Shown here: positions 21,620 to 27,493 of the stretch, piece by piece
Layout of the letters: every line of letters begins with the position of its first letter
Position numbering within the stretch: the stretch's first letter is position 1
DNA from: DATDCY01 sp031406795 [NCBI: Candidatus Rokuibacteriota bacterium]
Lineage (GTDB): Bacteria; JAUVQV01
NCBI GenBank assembly: GCA_031406795.1
Contig: JANOHV010000201.1
Location: 1 to 27,493, forward strand
Direction of reading: 5' to 3'
DNA: 27,493 bases
Notes under the pieces: generated by a model
Told to the model about the DNA's origin: nothing
The model's input: the letters and a program-made list of their open reading frames with translations, nothing else
Databases searched by the model: none
Translations under genes and position numbers: made by a program

Positions 21620-24600
21620 GAACGCCCTGAACACGGCCGGCCCGCCACGGCAGACCGTCCTGATCATCGACGACGACCGCGGGTATTCCGGCGTGGTCGC
21701 CGAGATCCTGGGGATGCAGGGCCTGGCCGCGCTGACCGCCCATTCGGGCGAGGAGGGCCTGGCAACCGCCCGGCTTGTCCGGCCGGATCTGATCCTGCTC
21801 GACGTGCAGATGCCGGGGATCGACGGGTACGAGACCTGCCGCCGCCTGAAAGCCGAGGGTGCCACCCGCGAGATCCCGGTGCTGTTCATGAGCGGTCAGG
21901 CGGAGATCGAGGACAAGATCCAGGGATTCAACGCCGGGGGCCTGGATTATATCCCGAAGCCGTTCCAGAGCCGGGAGTTGCTGGCGCGGGTCAAGACCCA
22001 GCTGAGGATTCAGGAGCAGGCCCGGCTGCTGCAGGAGCAGACGCTCGAATTGAGCCGGGCGCACGATCAGCTGGAGCAACGGGTCGAGGAGCGCACTGCC
22101 GCGCTGCAGGAGAGCCAGTCGGAACTGACGGCCAGGATCCAGGAGTTGAGCACGCTCAACGCGATTGCGCACATCATCGCGAACACGGCCGACCCGGGCG
22201 AGATGCTGCAGCGGGTGCTCGAAACGACGCTCTCGCTGGGTTTTCTCGAGTTCAAGAAGATCGGGGTCATCTTCCTGAGAGACGAGAAGGACCCCGCAAT
22301 ACTGAACCGGGCGGCGTACATCGGCATCTCGCCGACGCTCGTGGACTCGGAGCAACAGATCGGCCTCGGCCATTGTCTGTGCGGCAGATGCGCCGAAACC
22401 GGCAGGGTCATCGTGACCACCGGGTGCAGCGGCGTGGAGCACACGGTCCAATACCCGGGCATGGTCAGCCATGGCCACGTGGTGATCCCCATCAAGAGCC
22501 ACGAAGACGTCCTCGGCGTGATGACCATGTACCTGGAGCCCGGCGTGCACCCGGGCGAATCGGAAGTGCGCCTGCTCGAGGCCATCGCCAGCCAGGTCGG
22601 GCTGGCCTTGGAAAACCGCAGGCTCTTCCGGGGGGTCGCCGCGGGCAAGAAGGAGTGGGAAGAGACGTTCGACGCGATCACCGACCTAGTCACCATCAAC
22701 GCGTTCGACCACACGGTGCTGCGCCTGAACAGCGCGGCCGCCCGGGCTTTCGGGGGCTATCGGGCGAGCATCGGGCGGAAATTCTACGAATTGCCGAACG
22801 ACGAAGGATTTGCGCGGCGCGCCGGGGCAGTTGGCGATATCAGCGCCATGCCCGGAACGGCGACCTTCCAGGGACGGCAGTACGATACGAGCGTCTACCC
22901 GCTCGACGATCAGGGCGTGCGCCGGGGCTCCGTGTTCGTCGCAAAGGACGTGACCGAACGAAATCTGGCGGAAAAATCGTTGTTGGAACAAAGAACCTTC
23001 ACCGACAATCTGATCCAAAGTACCAGCGTCGCCATGTTCGTCATCGATACCCGGCACGAGGTCATCGTCTGGAACAAGGCCTGCGAAGAACTGACGGGCT
23101 TTCCCGCGGCGGCGATGATCGGCACCACCGGGCAGTGGCGGCCGTTTTATCCGCAGCAGCGCCCGGCTCTTGCCGACATCGTCCTCGACCAGGGCAAAGT
23201 CCCTTTCGCCGGGCTCTATGCCAAGGTCTCCAAGTCCGTGCTGACGCCCGAAGGGCTCCAAGGCGAGGGGTGGTACGGCAACCTCAACGGCAGGGACCGC
23301 TATATCGTCTTTGATGCGGCACCCATCCGCGGGAGCGATGGTGCGGTCATCGCCGCGATCGAAACCATCCAGGACATCACCGGCCGCAAGCACGCGGAAG
23401 AGGAGTTGGTTGAACGCGAGGCGCGCTACAGCGGCCAATTGACTGCGCTCAATGCTGCGTCCAACACGCTGCTGCTCGCCGCGAACACCCGGCAGGTCTA
23501 TCAGGAGATCTGCGACATCGCGATCGCCGTTTTCGACCTCAGGATGTGCTGGCTCGGCCTGGTCGAAGCAGACTCGTTCGAGATCAGGCCGGCCGCGCAT
23601 GCCGGCTTCGAGGACGGCTTTCTGACGGGCATCCGGGTGACGTGGGACGATTCGCCTTTCGGCCAGGGGCCGACCGGGATCGCGATCCGGAGCCACGCCC
23701 CCGTCCAGGCGAGCCTTGTCGACCCTCTCGTCGGTCCGTGGCGTGAGGAAGCCGAGAAACGCGGGTATGCCGCGGTTCTCTCGGTGCCGCTGATCTCCGG
23801 TCGCGACCGGTGCATCGGGGTCTTGAATTTCTATGGCGGCCAGGATGACCATTTCACCGAGGACCGGGTGAAGCTCTGCCAGATCTTCGCCAACCAGGCG
23901 GCCGGCGCCATCGAAAATGCCCGGCTCATCGAGGGGCTCGAGGAGAGTGTTCTCGAAAGAACCCGGAAACTGAAGGACGCCAACCGGGAACTGCGCCACC
24001 TGAACCAGGAGCTTGAACTGCGCCGGCAGGAAGCCGAGGCCGCGAACCGGACGAAGTCCGACTTTCTGGCGAACATGTCCCACGAGTTGCGCACCCCGTT
24101 GAACGCGATCATCGGCTTCTCCGACCTGATGGCGCGGGGCATGGCCGGGCCGTTGGCGGGGGACCAGAAGGAGTACGTCGGCGATATCCTGAGCAGCGGG
24201 CAGCACCTGCTGAGCCTGATCAACGACATCCTCGATCTCTCCAAGGTCGAGGCCGGGCAGATGGAGTTCGAGCCCGCCGAGTTCGACCTGTCGGATCTCG
24301 TCGTCGGCAGCCTTTCCCTGTTCCGCGAAAAGGCGCTCAAACACGGAATCCGGCTCGAGGCGCAATCGGCGGCGGGCTCGATCCGGGTGTACGGGGATGA
24401 GCGGAAGATCAAGCAGGTCGTCTTCAATCTGCTGTCGAACGCGATGAAGTTCACCCCGGACGGGGGGGCGGTCAGCATCCGGACCGCGGAGCTCCGGGGC
24501 GCCGGCGACGATCATGTCGAAATGGCGGTTTCCGACACCGGCATCGGCATGACGCCCGAGGAGCAGCAGCAACTCTTCCAGCCTTTCAAGCAGCTGGGCC

Positions 24601-24809
24601 ACCACCTGACGAAGCGGCACGAGGGCACCGGGCTCGGGTTGGCGCTCTGCAAGAAGTTCGTGGAGTTGCACAAAGGCAGCATCACCGTGCAGAGCGCGCC
24701 CGGGCAGGGGAGCACGTTCACCCTCAGAGTGCCCCTGCGTCCGCCGGGGGCCGAATTCGGCTCCGGCGGGAATCAGCCGGGGGCGGATCCCGCAGCCGTC
24801 CCCGCGTGA
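21603..24809 (+). CDS. Multi-sensor hybrid histidine kinase (REC-GAF-PAS-PAS-GAF-HisKA-HATPase)
   Basis: 1068 residues with no membrane segment. The receiver (~17-135) has acceptor Asp67 (LILLDVQMPG). A coiled coil (~136-180) precedes GAF1 (~185-345), which contains the Cys pair GHCLCGRCAETG. PAS1 follows (~350-450, ending VFVAKDVTERN), then PAS2 (~465-600, AMFVIDTRHEVIVWNKACEELTGF and ETIQDITGRKHAEEEL), GAF2 (~605-775, LLLAANTRQVYQEICDIAIAVFDL, VLSVPLISGRDRCIGVLNFY) and a second coiled coil. His827 lies in FLANMSHELRTPLNAIIGF. The ATPase boxes are NLLSNAMKFTPDGG, VSDTGIGMTPEE and GTGLGLALCKKFVELH. It overlaps the preceding kinase gene by 17 nt and is followed after 7 nt by a receiver gene. 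GAF2 and the kinase are closely related to the minus-strand kinase at the window end. Confidence 0.9.
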   Translation: MENPPENALNTAGPPRQTVLIIDDDRGYSGVVAEILGMQGLAALTAHSGEEGLATARLVRPDLILLDVQMPGIDGYETCRRLKAEGATREIPVLFMSGQAEIEDKIQGFNAGGLDYIPKPFQSRELLARVKTQLRIQEQARLLQEQTLELSRAHDQLEQRVEERTAALQESQSELTARIQELSTLNAIAHIIANTADPGEMLQRVLETTLSLGFLEFKKIGVIFLRDEKDPAILNRAAYIGISPTLVDSEQQIGLGHCLCGRCAETGRVIVTTGCSGVEHTVQYPGMVSHGHVVIPIKSHEDVLGVMTMYLEPGVHPGESEVRLLEAIASQVGLALENRRLFRGVAAGKKEWEETFDAITDLVTINAFDHTVLRLNSAAARAFGGYRASIGRKFYELPNDEGFARRAGAVGDISAMPGTATFQGRQYDTSVYPLDDQGVRRGSVFVAKDVTERNLAEKSLLEQRTFTDNLIQSTSVAMFVIDTRHEVIVWNKACEELTGFPAAAMIGTTGQWRPFYPQQRPALADIVLDQGKVPFAGLYAKVSKSVLTPEGLQGEGWYGNLNGRDRYIVFDAAPIRGSDGAVIAAIETIQDITGRKHAEEELVEREARYSGQLTALNAASNTLLLAANTRQVYQEICDIAIAVFDLRMCWLGLVEADSFEIRPAAHAGFEDGFLTGIRVTWDDSPFGQGPTGIAIRSHAPVQASLVDPLVGPWREEAEKRGYAAVLSVPLISGRDRCIGVLNFYGGQDDHFTEDRVKLCQIFANQAAGAIENARLIEGLEESVLERTRKLKDANRELRHLNQELELRRQEAEAANRTKSDFLANMSHELRTPLNAIIGFSDLMARGMAGPLAGDQKEYVGDILSSGQHLLSLINDILDLSKVEAGQMEFEPAEFDLSDLVVGSLSLFREKALKHGIRLEAQSAAGSIRVYGDERKIKQVVFNLLSNAMKFTPDGGAVSIRTAELRGAGDDHVEMAVSDTGIGMTPEEQQQLFQPFKQLGHHLTKRHEGTGLGLALCKKFVELHKGSITVQSAPGQGSTFTLRVPLRPPGAEFGSGGNQPGADPAAVPA

Positions 24810-24816
24810 GCGACCG

Positions 24817-25218
24817 ATGAGAATCCTGATCGTCGACGACAACGCCACCAACAGAAGGGTCTGCCGCGCCATACTCGCGGGGGAGGGCTGCCAGGTCGAG
24901 GAGGCGGCGAACGGGGCGGAAGGCCTGGAGGCGGCCCGCCGGGGATTGCCGGCGCTGATCCTGATGGACGTCCAGATGCCGGTGATGGACGGTCTGGAGG
25001 CGCTGAAGCATCTTCAGGCCGACCCCGCCACCCGCGGGATTCCGGTGGTGGCCCTGACCGCCTACGCGATGGTCGGGGACCGGGAGCGGCTGCTGAGGGC
25101 CGGATTCGTGGAGTACGTCTCAAAGCCGTTGGACATCGACACGTTTCTGGGGGTGGTGCGGCGGCTGCTTGCCGGCGGGGCGGGGGAACGCCTGGGGGGG
25201 GAGAGCGGTCATGTCTGA
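24817..25218 (+). CDS. Single-domain response regulator (CheY/DivK-like)
   Basis: 133 residues: RILIVDDNATNRRVCRAIL with the acidic pair, acceptor Asp51 (LILMDVQMPVMDG), Thr in VALTAYAM and Lys in YVSKPLDIDTFL. No output domain is present, so it must act by phosphotransfer or protein contact. It starts 7 nt after the large hybrid kinase and is probably its receiver partner. The minus-strand receiver at 25778-26146 is a close paralogue (shared ADPATRGIPVVALT and SKPLDID). The C-terminal tail is Gly-rich. The gene overlaps the next receiver gene by 8 nt. Confidence 0.9.
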   Translation: MRILIVDDNATNRRVCRAILAGEGCQVEEAANGAEGLEAARRGLPALILMDVQMPVMDGLEALKHLQADPATRGIPVVALTAYAMVGDRERLLRAGFVEYVSKPLDIDTFLGVVRRLLAGGAGERLGGESGHV

Positions 25219-25594
25219 TGCGGTCATCCTGGTGGTCGACGACGATCCGAAAAACGCGAGGATCGTCGGGGCATATCTCAAGGCCGGCGGCTACACCGTG
25301 GAATTCGCGGCCGATGGTGAGGAAGCGCTGGAGAGTGTGCGGGATTTTCTCCCTGAACTGATCCTGATGGACGTTTTCATGCCGGCGATGAGCGGGCTCG
25401 AACTCAGCGAGGCGTTGAAGAGCGATGCCCGAACGCGCGGCATCCCGATCCTGGCGATGAGTGCCTATCACGAGTACGCTGCCGGTGCGCCGCGCCGGGA
25501 TCTGGCAGCCGACGATTTCATTAAAAAACCGGTCCGGATGGAGCAGTTGCTCGAGAAGGTGGCGCTCCTGCTCAAATCGCGGCAACAGGGTTGA
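25211..25594 (+). CDS. Single-domain response regulator
   Basis: 127 residues with VILVVDDDPKNARIVGAYL, acceptor Asp54 (LILMDVFMPAMSG), ILAMSAYHEY (Ser in place of the usual Thr) and FIKKPVRMEQLLEKV. The ATG at 25211 lies within the end of the preceding receiver gene (8-nt overlap), with a GGGGGGGAGA Shine-Dalgarno. The longer frame from 25169 is rejected. It is more divergent from the other receivers here than they are from each other. Last gene of the plus-strand phosphorelay set. A 14-bp palindrome CACCCCGCGGGGTG at 25620-25633 may mark the end of the transcript. Confidence 0.88.
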   Translation: MSDAVILVVDDDPKNARIVGAYLKAGGYTVEFAADGEEALESVRDFLPELILMDVFMPAMSGLELSEALKSDARTRGIPILAMSAYHEYAAGAPRRDLAADDFIKKPVRMEQLLEKVALLLKSRQQG

Positions 25595-25676
25595 AGCCGT
25601 CGGGCGTTTCGCATCGCCGCACCCCGCGGGGTGGCCGCGTTCACGGTAGCAGTTTCTGGACGCTCCTCAGGATCGA

Positions 25677-25748
25677 GGACAGGGGAGCACGTTCACGGTC
25701 AGACTGCCTCCGGGGACAAATGTTAAGACTCCCGGGGACAGAATATAA
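25677..25748 (+). pseudogene. Fragment of a histidine kinase C-terminus
   Basis: It encodes GQGSTFTVRLPPGTN, the last strand of a HATPase domain. CAGGGGAGCACGTTCAC (17 nt) is identical to 24705-24721 in the large hybrid kinase. No rest of the gene is present, so this is a scar of a lost or recombined kinase copy. The remainder of 25595-25777 holds the 14-bp palindrome and a hairpin, but no gene. Confidence 0.55.
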
Positions 25749-25757
25749 TTCAGTCCC
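25735..25757. repeat. REP-like hairpin
   Basis: GGGAC-A-GAAT-ATA-ATTC-A-GTCCC: a 5-bp and a 4-bp stem separated by one A-A mismatch with a 3-nt loop, preceded by CCCGG. Two GGGGACA stretches stand 19 nt apart (25712 and 25734). The form recalls palindromes mobilised by REP-associated (TnpA_REP) transposases, but no transposase lies in the window. Confidence 0.5.
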
Positions 25758-25777
25758 TTTTGTGTCCGGTACGCCGC

Positions 25778-26146
25778 TCAACGTCTTCGCAGGGGCGCCA
25801 GACGCCGCACCACTTCGAGGAAGATATCGATGTCGAGCGGTTTGGAGATGTAACCCGAAAACCCCTCTGCCAGAAATCGCTCCCGGTCGCCTTTCATAGC
25901 ATAGGAAGTCAGTGCCACGACGGGGATGCCCCGGGTGGCCGGGTCGGCCTTGAGGCGTTTCAGGGTCTCCACCCCGTCCATCACGGGCATCTGCAGATCG
26001 AGCAGAATCAGTTCCGGCAGCTCCATCCGAACCGACTGCAGTCCTTCTATTCCGTTGTCGGCTTCCCGGGTCTGGTAGCCGATCTGTTCAAGAATGGCGC
26101 GACAAAGCCTGCGATTCGTGTCGTTGTCGTCGACGATCAAGATCAT
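25778..26146 (-). CDS. Single-domain response regulator, paralogue of the one at 24817
   Basis: 122 residues: MILIVDDNDTNRRLCRAILEQIGY, acceptor Asp50 (LILLDLQMPVMDGVETLKRLK), Thr in VALTSYAM, and GYISKPLDIDIFLEVVRRL. By eye about two thirds of the residues match the receiver at 24817-25218. Translation starts 2 nt after the stop of the upstream kinase, so the pair forms one unit, the same kinase-then-receiver order as on the other strand. The longer frame to 26260 is rejected because it lies within the kinase gene. Confidence 0.9.
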   Translation of the reverse strand: MILIVDDNDTNRRLCRAILEQIGYQTREADNGIEGLQSVRMELPELILLDLQMPVMDGVETLKRLKADPATRGIPVVALTSYAMKGDRERFLAEGFSGYISKPLDIDIFLEVVRRLAPLRRR

Positions 26147-26148
26147 CG

Positions 26149-27493
26149 TCAGCTGCCCTTCTCGTAGCGGACCGGAATTCTGAAGGTGAAGGTGCTCCCC
26201 CGCCCCGGCGAGCTCTCCACCCGGATGTGACCGCCGTGCATCTCCACGAAGCTCTTGCACAGCGTCAGACCGAGTCCGGTCCCCTCGTGTTCCTTGGTCA
26301 GGTGGTGGCTCAGCTGGCCGAAAGGCTGAAAAAGCCGCTTCTGGTCTGCGGACGAAATGCCGATACCGGTGTCGGAGACAGAGATCTCCGCGTAATCCCG
26401 GTTATCCTCGCGCACCGTTCTCGCACGGACGATGACGGAGCCCCCATCCGGGGTGAACTTCACCGCGTTCGAGATGAGGTTGTACAACACCTGCCGGATC
26501 TTCCGCTCGTCCCCGAAAATGGGCTCGCTCGCGCCATCGATCTCCGCCCGGAGATCGAGCCGGTGTTTCAGGGCCTTTTCACGGAACAAGACCAGGCTGC
26601 GGTCGATGAGTTCCGCCGGGTCGTACTCGGCCGGGTCGATATCCATCTTGCCGGCCTCGACCTTGGAGAGATCGAGGATGTCGTTGATCAGGCTCAACAG
26701 GTGCTTGCCGCTGGCGAGGATGTCGCCCAGGTACTCTTTCGGCGCGTCCGCCAGCGGCCCCGCCATGCCGCGGACCATGAGATCGGAGAAGCCGATGATC
26801 GCGTTCAAGGGGGTTCTCAGCTCGTGGGACATGTTGGCGAGGAAATCGGACTTCGTCCGGCTGGCGGACTCGGCCTCGAGCCGGCGCTGATCCAGCTCCT
26901 TGTTGAGGTGTTGGAGCTCGACATTGGCGGATTCAACCTCGAACGTCCGCGCGAAGATCTTTTCTTCAAGCCCGGCGATGAGCAGGACATTCTCAACGGC
27001 GATCGCGGACTGATTCGCGAAGATCCGGCAGAGCCGCTCTTTGTCCGGGGTGAAATAATCGGGGTCGTCGCTGTAGAAAGTCAACACCCCGACGCATTCG
27101 CCGTGCGTCTGGATCAACGGTACCGCCATGACTGCGACGTAGCCGCGCTTTTTGGCTGCCTCCCGCCACGGCGCGAAGGAAGGATCGCCGCTATTCGCCT
27201 TGACGGTAGTCTTGGTTCTGACGGCCATTCCCGTCGGGCCCATCCCGAGTGGGGAATCGTCCCGCCGGACCTGGATTGCCCTGAGGTAGCCGTCGTCGCG
27301 GCCGGCGTGAGCCACCGGCCGGACGGCGCAATCTTTCTCTTCGACGGCGCCGAACCAGACCAGCTTCAGATCGAACACGGAGAAGATGATGTTGCAGATC
27401 TCCTGATAGATGCCGTCGAGGCTCGTGATGAGCATCAGGGTGTTGGATGCCGTGTTCAGCGCCGCGAGATCACGGTCGTACCGCTCGAGCGTT
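26149..27493 (-). CDS. GAF-sensor histidine kinase, N-terminus outside the window
   Basis: The frame is open to the right edge (LERYDRDLAALNTASNTLM precedes the first internal ATG at 27435), so the gene continues beyond. Visible parts are a GAF domain (SLDGIYQEICNIIFSVFDLKLVWFGAVEE, VAVMAVPLIQTHGECVGVLTFYS), a coiled coil, HisKA (SDFLANMSHELRTPLNAIIGFSDLMVRGMAGPL) and HATPase (LYNLISNAVKFTPDGGS, VSDTGIGISSADQKRLFQPFGQL, GTGLGLTLCKSFVEMHGGH). The whole visible stretch aligns without interruption to residues ~610-1060 of the hybrid kinase at 21603-24809, so the two are paralogues. It is followed at once by its receiver gene. Confidence 0.9.
   Translation of the reverse strand, partial: TLERYDRDLAALNTASNTLMLITSLDGIYQEICNIIFSVFDLKLVWFGAVEEKDCAVRPVAHAGRDDGYLRAIQVRRDDSPLGMGPTGMAVRTKTTVKANSGDPSFAPWREAAKKRGYVAVMAVPLIQTHGECVGVLTFYSDDPDYFTPDKERLCRIFANQSAIAVENVLLIAGLEEKIFARTFEVESANVELQHLNKELDQRRLEAESASRTKSDFLANMSHELRTPLNAIIGFSDLMVRGMAGPLADAPKEYLGDILASGKHLLSLINDILDLSKVEAGKMDIDPAEYDPAELIDRSLVLFREKALKHRLDLRAEIDGASEPIFGDERKIRQVLYNLISNAVKFTPDGGSVIVRARTVREDNRDYAEISVSDTGIGISSADQKRLFQPFGQLSHHLTKEHEGTGLGLTLCKSFVEMHGGHIRVESSPGRGSTFTFRIPVRYEKGS

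Overview
The window reads as chromosomal DNA of a GC-rich, probably anaerobic or facultative Gram-negative bacterium. Several features point towards the old delta-Proteobacteria (Desulfuromonadota-like): a cytoplasmic group 3b type [NiFe]-hydrogenase operon, a selenocysteine peroxiredoxin, a nucleotidyltransferase of the kind known from Geobacter, large multi-sensor histidine kinases, and intergenic hairpin elements. This placement is inference from gene content only. No rRNA, tRNA or CRISPR array was seen.

Region by region. 1-7.9 kb is a housekeeping-like stretch of single genes and small units: a thioredoxin-like/TPR protein cut by the window edge, a secreted protein with its own promoter and terminator, a MltD-type lytic transglycosylase, endonuclease IV, a XerC/D recombinase coupled to an exported peroxiredoxin that needs UGA recoding as selenocysteine, a HAD phosphatase, and a CBS-pair protein. 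7.9-11.7 kb is an accessory region with an AbiEii/GSU2403-like nucleotidyltransferase behind palindromic sites, a PIN/Phd-type toxin-antitoxin pair, a HicBA pair whose toxin has a nonsense codon, and debris of an M90 peptidase gene, a type III restriction/helicase gene and a second nucleotidyltransferase. It ends in two tandem copies of a ~140-bp structured repeat. 11.7-16.0 kb is the hydBGDA hydrogenase operon (minus strand). Its genes overlap by ATGA except between gamma and delta, where about 360 bp of nested inverted repeats intervene. 16.1-18.0 kb is a membrane PAS histidine kinase with a C-terminal receiver, divergent from tex (18.2-20.3 kb). 20.4-27.5 kb is a phosphorelay cluster: a receiver-kinase, a 1068-residue REC-GAF-PAS-PAS-GAF-kinase and two stand-alone receivers on the plus strand, facing a paralogous kinase plus receiver on the minus strand. 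Between the two sets lie a kinase-gene fragment and a REP-like hairpin.

How they may work together. The hydrogenase subunits form one NAD(P)-linked enzyme, with the beta subunit carrying electrons by 4Fe-4S clusters and the gamma subunit by FAD/2Fe-2S, to and from the delta/alpha hydrogenase core. The two-component genes have no DNA-binding output domain, so they probably act by phosphotransfer or protein interaction.

The strongest single observation is the selenoprotein. A peroxiredoxin is interrupted by one in-frame TGA exactly at the peroxidatic Cys, and a strong hairpin begins 14 nt downstream, where a bacterial SECIS element belongs. The xerC start codon lies inside the 3' end of this gene, so recombinase translation may depend on selenocysteine read-through.
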